A model generated the notes under the pieces. The model saw only the letters and a program-made list of their open reading frames with translations, was not told the DNA's origin and did no database searches. Shown here in pieces: positions 16,639 to 26,924 of a stretch of DNA of 32,921 nt (position 1 is its first letter; every line of letters starts with the position of its first letter). The stretch comes from a virus: positions 1 through 32,921 of IMG/VR virus record IMGVR_UViG_3300042448_000241; one strand, given 5' to 3'. A program made the position numbers and the translations under genes.

Positions 16639-16924
16639 GCGTTAACTCCTTGATTAATTTCGGCGCAGCCTCTAGCTGAGCCTTGGTCTTGTTTAGATCT
16701 TCTTGGATTTTATCTACTGTTTCAGCAAACAGTTGTTTCTGGACCATACCTGCATAGCTAGCTAATTCAACTAGGCAATCGTCGCAGTAGTATGCTCCCA
16801 TGTTGGTCCCAGCAATGTTGCGGCCTAGGTCCCATAGCCTTGATCCTGAGCTGCACTTTAGGCAAATTCCAGGGTAAGGTGCTCCTCGCTCGTAAAAACG
16901 AAACGATGCTTTAAACTTGTCCAT
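16451..16924 (-). CDS. Zinc-ribbon protein of the packaging region
   Basis: The start at 16924 (MDKFKASFRFYERG) lies two bases after the terminase stop and has GGAAGGA before it, so it is preferred over the ATG at 16978, which lies inside the terminase. The 157-residue protein has two CxxC pairs, CLKC (about residues 20-23) and CDDC (about 47-50), spaced as in a zinc ribbon. A helical segment follows (62-100). The tail is low complexity, rich in S, E, G and K, from about residue 110. That tail is encoded where the overlapping membrane-protein gene begins. The function is unknown; its place after the large terminase could fit a packaging accessory or nucleic-acid-binding role. Confidence 0.7.
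   Translation of the reverse strand: MDKFKASFRFYERGAPYPGICLKCSSGSRLWDLGRNIAGTNMGAYYCDDCLVELASYAGMVQKQLFAETVDKIQEDLNKTKAQLEAAPKLIKELTHDITSILGEFVSNLASVPSSNKSVQPKGAKANTGDSGEIAEESRGDGEAAAEVTKPSSKSSK
16646..16651 (-). promoter_or_regulatory. Internal ribosome-binding site AAGGAG
   Basis: Within the zinc-ribbon gene the minus strand reads AAGGAG, then seven bases, then the ATG ending at 16638. It is among the best ribosome-binding sites in the window and is the main evidence that the out-of-frame membrane protein is expressed. Confidence 0.7.
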
Positions 16925-16926
16925 CT

Positions 16927-18462
16927 CTATCCTTCCAGTGATTGTATTTGAGAGGCGCCTCGCCAACCTGGGCCCCAAGAATCGCTATCATCGACATCGC
17001 TTAGTGGGGTTACTGGGTTGAATCGCTCACCAAAACTGGTGTGGAATCTCTCATGTGTTGCTTTACCGCTTAGTTGCTCTGGCGTTAGGTCATCCATAAA
17101 CGTCATTGCGTACTTAAGAGCATCATAGCAGTGATTGTTCACGTCTCTAATGTCTTCTTGTTTATTGTGTTGCTCTGCTACTTTTACGCTGGCCCACTTT
17201 TTCCATTTGAGTTTAGGTAACTCAGCGATCAGGTGGGGGCATTCATCCGTAATCATAAGAAACGGTTTCTTAGTCTTCGGATTAATCTTGAAATATTGCT
17301 GTATCTTTTGTAGCCCAATACGGCGATCGGTAGGGATGGAGTCCACTGAGATGTAGATGCCCGCTTTTTGATATTCCTGAAGAATCGACGTTCCCGTGTG
17401 TTCTTTAGTTTGCTTAATAGCTGGGTCGCCAGTGGTAAGCCATACTTCGCAGTCATATTCCGTCTCAATTTCCCTCGTGATCTTATTAACTATACTGGCA
17501 TGTTCTGCTACTGTCAGCTTAGCTTGGTAGTGTTCCCTAAATACTGTGATTGTGCCGTCCTGTGCTACGGCAATCCATAGCCAAACTGTAGGATTTGTGT
17601 AGCCTGAGTCCATTGTGCGGATGATACGGTCTCCAGGCTTAGGCCTAAACTCGCCTCTAGGGATACAATGCGTAGTGGGTACAAAATCTGGGAATACAGC
17701 GCCTCCAAGGTGGACATACTGACCCTTAGATCTAACCTCGCGCTCTTCTTCAGGCAGCATATCTAGGAACTTGGCAATAGCATCCGTAGATAGCGAAGGG
17801 TTATCGTGGATCTGGGCCTCTACTACGCCTATCTTCTTAGTGCCCTCCTTGGCTGGGATGTAGATATCGTCAAATATCCACTCCATACCCTGCACTGGAG
17901 TCTGAGACATCCACCAAACACCGTTAGTATCCACCAATCGAGCCAAACATTCACGGAAAATGGACTGTGGGCACTCTTCGTCGAAGTGAATAAAGTGCCT
18001 AGATGAACCAGCGAACTTGTCTAGATCCTGATCCTGTGACATGAACTCAACAAAGTTGCCGTTATTGAGGGTAAGTACGTGGCGCTCTTTGGAATAACTC
18101 TGCTCCCATGATCCGTTTATCAAGAATGACTTAGGTAGCCACTGCTTATAAAGCGGCAGGATGATCTTGTCCACACCGTTCAAGAAGTCAACAGCGACCA
18201 CACGGCCTCTGATTGGCTCATCTGGCACATCTCTATATGGGTGTGAATTGGTTAGCCACCAGATAGCTTCGATAGTAGATCCAAGGGACTTACCAGATCG
18301 GTTTCCTCCAATGTATAGCCTGTCTGGCATTTCGTGCTTGTGGAATAGTAGCTGCTTCTCGCTAGGTACGTAGTCATACAGGTTAGGCTGCCGAGAAGCC
18401 TCGGTTAGCCCTTCTCCTAGCTGGAGTAAGACTGACTGTAGATCGTAGCTTTCTTTAGCCAT
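16927..18462 (-). CDS. terL: Terminase large subunit
   Basis: This 511-residue packaging motor has an N-terminal ATPase with Walker A GGNRSGKS (residues 52-59), a Walker B FIHFDEE (157-163, with D161 and E162) and a coupling-motif-like SQTP (186-189). The C-terminal RNase-H-like nuclease shows the acidic positions D285 (MDSGY), D346 (GDPA) and D447 (CYDALKYA). It cuts concatemeric DNA and drives it into the procapsid through the portal. No small terminase gene is identified beside it; the small genes at either side do not look like one, though the 74-residue HTH protein at 26957 is a remote candidate. The start overlaps the resolvase stop by eight bases without a clear ribosome-binding site, so translation is probably coupled. 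Confidence 0.95.
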   Translation of the reverse strand: MAKESYDLQSVLLQLGEGLTEASRQPNLYDYVPSEKQLLFHKHEMPDRLYIGGNRSGKSLGSTIEAIWWLTNSHPYRDVPDEPIRGRVVAVDFLNGVDKIILPLYKQWLPKSFLINGSWEQSYSKERHVLTLNNGNFVEFMSQDQDLDKFAGSSRHFIHFDEECPQSIFRECLARLVDTNGVWWMSQTPVQGMEWIFDDIYIPAKEGTKKIGVVEAQIHDNPSLSTDAIAKFLDMLPEEEREVRSKGQYVHLGGAVFPDFVPTTHCIPRGEFRPKPGDRIIRTMDSGYTNPTVWLWIAVAQDGTITVFREHYQAKLTVAEHASIVNKITREIETEYDCEVWLTTGDPAIKQTKEHTGTSILQEYQKAGIYISVDSIPTDRRIGLQKIQQYFKINPKTKKPFLMITDECPHLIAELPKLKWKKWASVKVAEQHNKQEDIRDVNNHCYDALKYAMTFMDDLTPEQLSGKATHERFHTSFGERFNPVTPLSDVDDSDSWGPGWRGASQIQSLEG

Positions 18463-18886
18463 GTATCAATTTTACTAGCTCAGCTAGTGTTATTCTGACC
18501 AGAGTCTTGTCAGTAAGCTCAAGGTTAGTACGCAGATTGATAAGATCTCCCAGAGTTGCGTAAGCCCACCACTCACCAGCGCGGGGATAGCCAACCCCAG
18601 GACGCTGAGTAACAAGGAAACCAAAACGCCCAGCTGCATTTTTGCATTCAACTTCAGCTTCTTCGTACCATTTGGCGACTTGCTGGAATGAGGCATCTTT
18701 GGCGGATTTCCCGCCCTTGACCTCGAATACAATGAGGCCGCCTTCTTCGCGTAGCCAAACATCTCCCTCATCGTCCTTGCCCTTCAATACATTGCGGTGT
18801 GCATCAAGCGGGTTATAGCCCACAGATAGCAGATAGTTTCTTACAGCCGTCTCAGCACGGGTGCCGATACTCTTTGATTTACTCAC
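18455..18886 (-). CDS. Hjc-like Holliday junction resolvase / PD-(D/E)xK nuclease
   Basis: This 143-residue protein opens with SIGTRAETAVRNYL, the conserved N-terminal helix with E12 seen in archaeal Hjc-type and phage resolvases. Next come GDVW with D42 and FEVKGG with E55 and K57, giving the E-D-ExK active site of the PD-(D/E)xK fold. It would resolve branched replication intermediates before packaging, which fits its place as the first gene of the packaging and morphogenesis operon. The start codon is GTG, with TAGGAG nine bases upstream. VRR-NUC-type nucleases are an alternative reading. Confidence 0.8.
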   Translation of the reverse strand: MSKSKSIGTRAETAVRNYLLSVGYNPLDAHRNVLKGKDDEGDVWLREEGGLIVFEVKGGKSAKDASFQQVAKWYEEAEVECKNAAGRFGFLVTQRPGVGYPRAGEWWAYATLGDLINLRTNLELTDKTLVRITLAELVKLIHG

Positions 18887-18907
18887 GTCTCGTGTCTCCT
18901 AGTCTGG

Positions 18908-18918
18908 TATTCTATTAT
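18908..18918 (+). promoter_or_regulatory. Candidate plus-strand promoter, leaderless start
   Basis: TATTCT (18908-18913) overlaps TATTAT (18913-18918); either fits TAnnnT. With TATTAT, transcription would begin at or next to the ATG at 18921, giving a leaderless mRNA. No ribosome-binding site precedes that ATG. No good -35 is seen. The same bases read backwards form the opposing TAGAAT box. Confidence 0.45.
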
Positions 18919-18937
18919 GCATGGGCTTATTCGGCAA
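18909..18937 (-). promoter_or_regulatory. Candidate promoter of the structural operon
   Basis: On the minus strand TTGCCG (18932-18937, 4 of 6 with TTGACA) is separated by 17 bases from TAGAAT (18909-18914). Transcription would start near 18902, just before the TAGGAG of the resolvase gene. The -35 lies inside the first codons of the divergent gene. Confidence 0.5.
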
Positions 18938-19186
18938 TGACCAATCAACTTACCAACAGGTAAAAGATTTTCACGTTAATTCCGATGTTGACGAAAACCC
19001 GCTTGCTTACCACCATACACTAGGTACGCTTGCGGGACAGGCAAGCCCTGGAGATCACACGCATGATGGTAAAACATCTAAGCGAATAAAGTTTGAAGAC
19101 ATAGAAGGTGTCGCCTGGAACATTGATGGCGGTATCCCTAGTACAATTTATACACCTATCCCAGCTTGGGATGGTGGAGGAGTCTA

Positions 19187-19187
<1 letters not shown>
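18921..19187 (+). CDS. Small histidine-containing tail-cassette protein
   Basis: This 88-residue protein is the first gene of the plus-strand tail-fibre cassette. It contains the motif [23 protein letters not shown] (residues about 28-50, written here as [10 protein letters not shown] and SPGDHTHDG), a pattern met in actinophage tail-associated proteins. The histidines could bind metal in a trimeric fibre tip or adaptor. The ATG lacks a ribosome-binding site and lies directly after a -10-like sequence, suggesting a leaderless message. Its stop overlaps the ATG of the collagen-like fibre (TAATG). It probably forms a connector for that fibre, but this is inferred from position. Confidence 0.65.
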
Positions 19188-21897
<2,710 letters not shown>

Positions 21898-21898
<1 letters not shown>

Positions 21899-22068
21899 TG
21901 ATTTACAAAATAAGAAAAGTTGAAATTATGTCCAATGTAGTTGAGCAACTTGTAAAAGTTGAAGACAATGATGCAGAGTGGCTGATCCCAACTGACCCAG
22001 CTAATAGTGACTACCAGGCATATCTTGCTTGGGTTGCCGAGGGTAACGAAGCAGAGGAGACTGACTAA
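21898..22068 (+). CDS. Small tail-fibre accessory protein
   Basis: This 56-residue protein overlaps the fibre stop (TAATG) at its start and the next fibre start (TAATG) at its end. The C-terminal part reads WLIPTDPANSDYQAYLAWVAEGN, abbreviated here to DPANSDYQAYLAW plus AEGN. That pattern is common in short proteins encoded next to phage tail fibres and in the tails of fibre-assembly proteins. An assembly-chaperone or fibre-cap role is possible. It was found by reading the gap between the two fibre genes. Confidence 0.65.
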
Positions 22069-23318
22069 TGCCAATTGATTTTCCTACTGGCCCAGCCGAA
22101 GGGCAAATATATACTTACCAAGGCAGGTCCTGGGTTTGGAATGGCACTGCTTGGGACACAGCAACACCAACTGTTGGCGATGCTTTCTTGCCAGCGGGTT
22201 CTATTATTCAGTGGACCTCTAGCACCTTACCAGCTAACTGGCTACTTTGTGACGGCTCTGCAATATCAAGAAATACTTATTCATCTTTGTTTGCTGCAAT
22301 TGGTACAACTTACGGTGCGGGTAACGGAACAACCACGTTCAATTTGCCAGATGTTCCCAACGGCGACTCTGCTGGAATTGTTGCTGGAATAAAGCTCAGC
22401 TCATCTGTCACCGTGACAACAACAGCGACTGACTTACCTGGCGTCACACTTTCAGCAAACCTAAAGGGCGGAAGAACGTACAGGATTTCTTTTTATTGTG
22501 CAAACCTAAACGCTTCAGCAAGCACAAGGGCTAGGTTTGACCTCTATGCGAATAGCGTGATAATTGCCAGAGATTACGTCGGTATCCCACAGCCTAGCGG
22601 TGGTGCAAACGTAAACGTCCAGACAACTTATACGGCACCAGCTGATGGCGCTTACACGATAAAGGTGAATGGTTTAGTAGACGTTGGTACAGCAACAATG
22701 ACACTGTATGCAGACACCACATCTTTAATCGGTTTAGATGTTGAGGATATGGGTGAGGCTGCTAACTCAGCACTACGTACTCGCAGCATTATCAAGGCAA
22801 GTGCTGGCACCACTTCTGGTGATAGCGAACTTGCTGCTAGGTTAGGTGTTGTAGAGCTTGGTAAAGCTAATTTAGTTGGTGGTAACACTTTCACTGGTAA
22901 CCAAACTTTCAACTCTGGAGCTATGCGAGTTTCTGCTCAACCAGGGTTTATGTGCTTTGGGAATATCAATGCAACAACATCTGGTGTGGTCATCTATAAC
23001 TTAACGCCAACCTATAATCAAGGTAATCACTATAACAACAGCACTGGGCTTTTTACTGCTCCAGTTGCTGGGCAGTATTTTATTAGCGCTTCTTTTTGGT
23101 CTCCAGTAAACCTTAGCGGAGCTATGGGCTTTAGAGTAAATGGTGGCGGTTTTTTTGCTGTGTCAGGTAGAGATGGCACGGACAACTATTGGAACTCAAG
23201 CACAATAAGCGGAGTAGTGTACCTAAACGCTAATGACACAGTGGGATGCTATGTTTACGCTGGGACAGTTCATTTAAATGGTTCACTTAACACATTCTCG
23301 GGTAGATTATTAGGATAG
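22068..23318 (+). CDS. Tail fibre with collar domain and C1q-like tip
   Basis: This 416-residue protein has three parts. The N-terminal module (residues 1-32, FPTGPAEGQIYTYQGRSWVWNGTAW) is shared with the gene at 23587. A phage tail-collar domain follows (about 38-97: PAGSIIQWT, PANWLLCDGSAISR, YSSLFAAIGTTYG, FNLPDV). The C-terminal region from about residue 292 resembles a C1q/TNF-like beta sandwich (FTAPVAGQYFISASFW, then GFRVNGGGFF and VYLNANDTVGCYV). Collar domains cap short fibres, and C1q-like domains form trimeric sugar- or protein-binding tips. The region between, with TTTATDLPGVTLSANLKGGRTYRI-type strands, may be another beta sandwich. It is probably a second receptor-binding fibre. 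Confidence 0.8.
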   Translation: MPIDFPTGPAEGQIYTYQGRSWVWNGTAWDTATPTVGDAFLPAGSIIQWTSSTLPANWLLCDGSAISRNTYSSLFAAIGTTYGAGNGTTTFNLPDVPNGDSAGIVAGIKLSSSVTVTTTATDLPGVTLSANLKGGRTYRISFYCANLNASASTRARFDLYANSVIIARDYVGIPQPSGGANVNVQTTYTAPADGAYTIKVNGLVDVGTATMTLYADTTSLIGLDVEDMGEAANSALRTRSIIKASAGTTSGDSELAARLGVVELGKANLVGGNTFTGNQTFNSGAMRVSAQPGFMCFGNINATTSGVVIYNLTPTYNQGNHYNNSTGLFTAPVAGQYFISASFWSPVNLSGAMGFRVNGGGFFAVSGRDGTDNYWNSSTISGVVYLNANDTVGCYVYAGTVHLNGSLNTFSGRLLG

Positions 23319-23325
23319 GAATAAA

Positions 23326-23583
23326 ATGAAAATTACAATTACACTTACAAATGCAGAAGCTAAAGCTCTTGCTTACGTTGCAGCAGACCCAGCCGAATGG
23401 GCAAACAATGCAGTAAAAGAACGAGCACGCATTGCGATGGATGAAATATTTCAAATCGAGGTAGCCCGAATGTTAGCTGACCCTGACACAACTGAAATAC
23501 CAGCAGACCGTGAGGCTGTAGTTTTGGCTGCTGAGTTACCCAGTGCAGCTGAGCGCAATGAAATAACACTGGAAGCGATATAA
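23326..23583 (+). CDS. Conserved small protein of tail-fibre cassettes
   Basis: This 85-residue helical protein starts MKITITLTNAEAKALAYVAADP and contains WANNAVKERARIAMDEIFQIEV (residues 24-45). Similar short proteins are often encoded between fibre genes in aquatic phages, including cyanophages; this is recalled, not searched. The tail is acidic and alanine-rich. A TAGGAAT ribosome-binding site precedes the ATG. It may be a fibre-assembly chaperone. Confidence 0.7.
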   Translation: MKITITLTNAEAKALAYVAADPAEWANNAVKERARIAMDEIFQIEVARMLADPDTTEIPADREAVVLAAELPSAAERNEITLEAI

Positions 23584-23586
23584 CTA

Positions 23587-24180
23587 ATGCCAATGGTATT
23601 TCCAACTAGCCCAACAACAGGGCAGGTATTTACAAGCGGTGGTAGATCATGGGTTTGGAGTGGTGCTACTTGGGACGCTCCTGCTGGTCAGCCCTCTATT
23701 ATTCCTGGAATGGTGCTTATAAGAACAGAAGTAGTCCCACCTTCAACAAGCAACGTCTCGCTAAATAATATCTTTTCAAGTGAATTTAGGAACTATCAAA
23801 TTGTCTCGAACATTTTAGCCGATACAACAGCTTTTTCAATGGGCGTTAGATTGAGATTAAATGGCGCAGACAATACCGCCAGCAGCTACGGCTATCAGTT
23901 GTTTATCTCCGCTGGCACTGGGAGCTCCAATTCAAGAGCAGAAAGCCAAACTAGTGCGCGAATTGCTGGAGTATCCAACCTAGCTTGGCAATCAATAGTC
24001 ATGTCCGTGAATAATCCAGCTATTGCACAGCCAACAACTGGATTTGTGCAAAGCCAATACTATATTCCGATGGAGCAAGAATTGACGGCATACAGACATC
24101 TAGTTTCAACAGCTTATGATGGAATAACCTTTATAGGTGGGCCTTTTAGGGGTACTATCTCTGTTTATGGAATGAGGTAA
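23587..24180 (+). CDS. Short tail fibre / beta-sandwich receptor-binding protein
   Basis: This 197-residue protein has the same N-terminal module as the collar fibre (residues 1-32: FPTSPTTGQVFTSGGRSWVW-GATW), marking them as products of module sharing. From about residue 45 it appears to be a beta sandwich (strands around VSLNNIFSSEFRNYQIVSNI, MGVRLRLNGADNT, YGYQLFIS, YRHLVSTAYDGITF, GTISVYGMR). Such folds are common in phage fibre tips. It lies three bases after the 85-residue accessory gene and ends three bases before the next start. It probably attaches through the N-terminal module to the tail and presents an alternative tip. Confidence 0.7.
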   Translation: MPMVFPTSPTTGQVFTSGGRSWVWSGATWDAPAGQPSIIPGMVLIRTEVVPPSTSNVSLNNIFSSEFRNYQIVSNILADTTAFSMGVRLRLNGADNTASSYGYQLFISAGTGSSNSRAESQTSARIAGVSNLAWQSIVMSVNNPAIAQPTTGFVQSQYYIPMEQELTAYRHLVSTAYDGITFIGGPFRGTISVYGMR

Positions 24181-24182
24181 TA

Positions 24183-24392
24183 GTGTCAGATAAACTTTAT
24201 ACGCAAGAAGACGGTGAGCGCAGAGAAGTCACTGGTGAAGATGCTGTAAAAATACAGCAAGAAATTACTGAAATGCAGGCACTTGAGGAAGCATTAAAAG
24301 CTGAACGAGAGGCAAAAGCAGCAGCACGCCAATCAGCACTAGCTAAACTTGCTGCACTTGGCTTGACTGAAGAAGAAATCGGAGCACTGTAA
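24183..24392 (+). CDS. Small coiled-coil accessory protein
   Basis: This 69-residue protein starts at GTG (24183) two bases after the previous stop, with GAGG upstream. It has a short polar N-terminus and then a charged, alanine-rich helix (residues 20-60: EALKAEREAKAAARQ) with coiled-coil spacing. The end, LAALGLTEEEIGAL, resembles motifs at the ends of tail-fibre assembly proteins. It is the last gene before a TATAAT-type promoter. Alternation of fibre genes with short helical genes recurs three times in this cassette. Confidence 0.65.
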   Translation: MSDKLYTQEDGERREVTGEDAVKIQQEITEMQALEEALKAEREAKAAARQSALAKLAALGLTEEEIGAL

Positions 24393-24408
24393 TGCACGTC
24401 AGATACGC

Positions 24409-24414
24409 TATAAT
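24409..24414 (+). promoter_or_regulatory. Candidate internal promoter -10 (TATAAT)
   Basis: A consensus TATAAT lies in the 51-base gap between the coiled-coil gene and the next fibre gene. The expected start is near 24421, with AGGAG nine bases before the next ATG. The -35 region is poor (ACTGTA or CACTGT). It could give extra transcription of the distal fibre and lysis genes. Confidence 0.4.
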
Positions 24415-24443
24415 TAAGGCAACGCCTAACACAGGAGCATCTA

Positions 24444-24782
24444 ATGCCTAGAGTAAACCAAATACAGCTTCGTAGAGATACCGCTGCTAACTGGACTAGC
24501 GTTAACCCTGTCCTTGCTGCTGGCGAGATCGGCTTTGAGACCAACACCCGTCTAATGAAGGCAGGTGATGGCACTACCGCTTGGGCAACTTTGCCATACC
24601 TACCGATCCCAGATGGCAGTGTTACTACCGCCAAGATCGGTGATGCGCAGGTTACTACCGCTAAGTTTGCCCCCACTGCCTCTACTACCTTTATTGGCGG
24701 TAAGCGTGTCATTGTACAGACAACCACACCAACAGCGCCTGCAGGCGGATTTGGTGTAGGCGATGTCTGGATCTCCTACTAA
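24444..24782 (+). CDS. Mtd-N-like small tail protein
   Basis: This 112-residue protein is largely one domain matching the N-terminal segment of the collagen-like fibre (IQLRRDTAANWTSVNPVLAAGEIGFETNT, split here as IQLRRDTAANW and NPVLAAGEIGFET). The domain is known from the N-terminal part of major tropism determinants and many fibres, where it attaches to the tail. The remainder (residues 50-112) is a short TTAKIGDAQVTTAKF repeat and a conserved-looking C-terminal GVGDVWISY. Ribosome-binding site AGGAG precedes the ATG. It may be a truncated or split fibre whose tip is supplied by the following gene. Confidence 0.75.
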   Translation: MPRVNQIQLRRDTAANWTSVNPVLAAGEIGFETNTRLMKAGDGTTAWATLPYLPIPDGSVTTAKIGDAQVTTAKFAPTASTTFIGGKRVIVQTTTPTAPAGGFGVGDVWISY

Positions 24783-24795
24783 GGGGGTATAGCAC

Positions 24796-25845
24796 ATGGC
24801 GCAAAACTTTAGCGGTAGACCGCTAATTATTCTTGAGCTCTTAATAACTGGAAATACACCTTCAGGCAATAGCTCTATTATTTCTTGGCAACTTCAAGCT
24901 AGAGAAACCGCGAGCCAACCAAGCTACGGAACAGATCCCACTAGAACCGCGAGCGTAAACTTTATTGTTAGCGGTGGAGGGTCAATAACTTCAACGAGTT
25001 ACAGTTTTGGAACAAATATTCCCTGGTCTTATGACTTCAGACCTACTGGATTACAAACCAAGGTCATTGGAACTGGAAACTTTACTGTAACCCACAATGG
25101 TGCTGGCACAGGTGGGACGGTTTCAGGAAGCGCTTCAGCTAACGACCCTACTGGAAACCTAGGTTCTGCTGATCACTCTATTGCCTTTGGTTTACCTGAT
25201 TACGATTACAACCCAGTTTGGCAATCTATTAGCATTCCTTCTTCAGTAATAAGAGGCGACGGCTACTACGGGCAGGTAGTTGCAAGCAACACTGGAAGCT
25301 ATGGCTTGATCAGCGGAACACGAGTACCGTTTGGGTTGACTTTCAACAGCAACGGAACAATAACTGGAACGCCTAACACTGTTGAATCAGTAAGCTTTAC
25401 TTTTAGGGCATATGGATCCGCTGAGGGTAGTACTGACTCAAGCGCTACAATAACCGTAAACCCTAGATCTCCTGTATTCTCAGATGCTTCCGTAAACTCC
25501 TCAGCTAGGGTAGGCATAGCCTATTCTGATGGCGTATCTGCCAGCGAAACAGCTAGCTACTCGCTATTCTCAGGCACTATACCTAACGGGCTTAGTTTAA
25601 ATACCTCAACGGGTGCGATTACTGGCACGCCCACCACACCTGGCACGTTTAACTTTGTTATTAGGGCTACTAACGTAACTGACTCGACCAACACTGGTAC
25701 CCTAACAATCACCGTGATCAGCTCAGCTAGGGTTTGGAATGGGTCAGCTTTTGTTGTAGCACAAGCCAGAGTTTGGAACGGATCTAGCTTTGTTACTGGT
25801 ACAATTAGAGTTTGGGACGGTTCAGCTTGGGTAAACACCAAATAA
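24796..25845 (+). CDS. Ig-like adhesin / tail tip protein
   Basis: This 349-residue protein has an N-terminal beta-rich domain (residues 1-135) with serine/glycine-rich strands and a VTHNGAG motif. Two Ig-like domains of the putative-Ig (He_PIG) kind follow (about 138-222 and 225-305), each with a P-x-G-L-x-x-N-x-x-G-x-I-x-G-T-P signature (PFGLTFNSNGTITGTP and PNGLSLNTSTGAITGTP). The last 38 residues are three 13-residue copies starting RVWNGS or RVWDGS. Such proteins bind carbohydrate at the host surface. The gene has GGGGG upstream of its ATG and comes just before the endolysin. Confidence 0.75.
   Translation: MAQNFSGRPLIILELLITGNTPSGNSSIISWQLQARETASQPSYGTDPTRTASVNFIVSGGGSITSTSYSFGTNIPWSYDFRPTGLQTKVIGTGNFTVTHNGAGTGGTVSGSASANDPTGNLGSADHSIAFGLPDYDYNPVWQSISIPSSVIRGDGYYGQVVASNTGSYGLISGTRVPFGLTFNSNGTITGTPNTVESVSFTFRAYGSAEGSTDSSATITVNPRSPVFSDASVNSSARVGIAYSDGVSASETASYSLFSGTIPNGLSLNTSTGAITGTPTTPGTFNFVIRATNVTDSTNTGTLTITVISSARVWNGSAFVVAQARVWNGSSFVTGTIRVWDGSAWVNTK
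25729..25842 (+). repeat. Three 13-residue RVWNGS repeats at the adhesin C-terminus
   Basis: The repeat begins with RVWNGSAFV, RVWNGSSFV and RVWDGSAWV at a spacing of exactly 39 bases. The same VW(N/D)GSAW core occurs once in the collagen-like fibre insert and in altered form in two other fibre proteins. Confidence 0.85.
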
Positions 25846-25857
25846 CTAGGAGTCTCA

Positions 25858-26586
25858 ATGTCAAAAGCACAGCAACCAATTGATGGCGTACAAGGTAAGG
25901 ACTGGAAAGTCACTAGCCTTATGGGTAACAGGATTCACCCTGTAACCAAGCAACCTAAACATCACAACGGAACCGATATCTGGTCCCCTAACGAGCCTTG
26001 CTGGATTGAAGCACCTTTTGACGGCACTGTAGTAGAAGCCCGTAAGTCAACCGCTCCTGGCGGTGGCTTTGGTAACTTTGTCACCCTATCTCACAAGATC
26101 AACGGTGAAGACTACGTGACTGTTTACGCTCACATGCTTGATGACTCAATCAAGGTAACTCCAGGACAGAAGATTACCGCTGGAACCCCACTAGGCAAGA
26201 TGGGTTCAACTGGTATGTCAACTGGCAAGCACCTTCACTGGGAGCTTCAGAAAGCTAAGAAATACGCTTGGAATGCAACTGGCCTAAACTTTATTGAGCC
26301 TGTTGCTTTCTTTGACGCACTGATCAAATTAGAAGCCGTCAAGGGAACAGCCAAGATTGAAACCGCACCAGATGCACCTGCTGCTCCAGCTCCAGTACAC
26401 AGCGCAGCAGCACCTGCTCCTAAGCCAGCACCTGCTACACCTGCTGGAACCTACACCGTTGTTAGAGGCGACAACCTGACTAGAATTGCTGCTCGCTTTG
26501 GCACTACAGTTGCCAAGCTTGTAGAAATAAACGGGATAAAAAACGCTAACTTGATCAATGTTGGTCAAGTACTCAAACTAGGTTAA
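25858..26586 (+). CDS. Endolysin: M23 peptidase with LysM domain
   Basis: This 242-residue protein has an N-terminal LytM/M23 zinc metallopeptidase (about residues 15-135). Its zinc ligands are in HHNGTD (H36 and D40) and HLHWE (H127), with H125 as catalytic partner, and it has YAHM at 90-93. A proline/alanine-rich linker (about 165-197) leads to a single LysM domain (198-242: TYTVVRGDNLTRIAARFGTT). M23 enzymes cut peptide cross-bridges in peptidoglycan, and LysM binds the glycan. No signal peptide is seen, so release needs a holin. AGGAG precedes the ATG. A virion-bound wall hydrolase is possible, but its place before a holin-like gene favours lysis. Confidence 0.88.
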   Translation: MSKAQQPIDGVQGKDWKVTSLMGNRIHPVTKQPKHHNGTDIWSPNEPCWIEAPFDGTVVEARKSTAPGGGFGNFVTLSHKINGEDYVTVYAHMLDDSIKVTPGQKITAGTPLGKMGSTGMSTGKHLHWELQKAKKYAWNATGLNFIEPVAFFDALIKLEAVKGTAKIETAPDAPAAPAPVHSAAAPAPKPAPATPAGTYTVVRGDNLTRIAARFGTTVAKLVEINGIKNANLINVGQVLKLG

Positions 26587-26594
26587 GGATAAAT

Positions 26595-26876
26595 ATGATT
26601 TGGTTAGACATCGCTAGAAGAACCGTAGCTGTTATCATTTTGAAGGTCACTGGTATCTTCGTTGGTGGAGCTGTTATTGGCCTAGAGGTTATGGATGCTG
26701 TAGCTATGGCAGCCTTCGCAGGTCTTATGGACGTTGGACAAGAGCTATCACGCTCTTACCTATCCGACGGCAGACTAGACCCTGAAGAGATCAACAAGAG
26801 CTTCGGTAAGATTGCTGACGCCTCAAACAAGGGCAGGGCAACTGAAGAGGCTCCTAAGGACCCTGAAGGCCTGTAA
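26595..26876 (+). CDS. Putative holin
   Basis: This 93-residue protein lies eight bases after the endolysin stop. It has one long or two short hydrophobic segments (about residues 8-48: VAVIILKVTGIFVGGAVIGLE and VAMAAFAGLMDV), then a polar, charged C-terminus (RLDPEEINKSF, EEAPKDPEGL). Size, membrane segment, hydrophilic tail and position after the endolysin fit a holin that would open the membrane to the cytoplasmic M23 enzyme. Holin families vary so much that the call rests on context. Confidence 0.6.
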   Translation: MIWLDIARRTVAVIILKVTGIFVGGAVIGLEVMDAVAMAAFAGLMDVGQELSRSYLSDGRLDPEEINKSFGKIADASNKGRATEEAPKDPEGL

Positions 26877-26896
26877 ACACGCTGCTTTTTAGGTAC

Positions 26897-26924
26897 TTGA
26901 CACGCCTGCTCAGCAGGCTAGGCT
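26897..26924 (+). promoter_or_regulatory. Promoter of the HTH-phosphoesterase pair
   Basis: A perfect TTGACA (26897-26902), a 16-base spacer and TAGGCT (26919-26924, fitting TAnnnT) form the best promoter in the window. Transcription would start near 26931, leaving about 25 bases before the ATG at 26957, with AAGGAG in between. It lies in the 80-base gap after the putative holin gene. Confidence 0.7.
26904..26918. promoter_or_regulatory. Inverted repeat in the promoter spacer (operator candidate)
   Basis: GCCTGC-TCA-GCAGGC is a perfect 6-bp inverted repeat filling almost the whole 16-base spacer. With no T-run after it, it is not an intrinsic terminator. A dimeric protein bound here would block the promoter. 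Confidence 0.55.

Noticed and set aside
16282-16978. One gene broken by a frameshift
   Set aside because: The second frame has its own strong ribosome-binding site, a membrane helix at its start and a clean end at the portal; the first frame ends in a natural low-complexity tail.
24197-24727. Minus-strand frame of 176 residues
   Set aside because: It is antisense to the coiled-coil and Mtd-N-like genes and crosses their promoter region; no ribosome-binding site or recognisable domain.
26904-26918. Inverted repeat as a terminator of the lysis genes
   Set aside because: No T-run follows and it sits exactly between a TTGACA and a TAnnnT box, so an operator is more likely.
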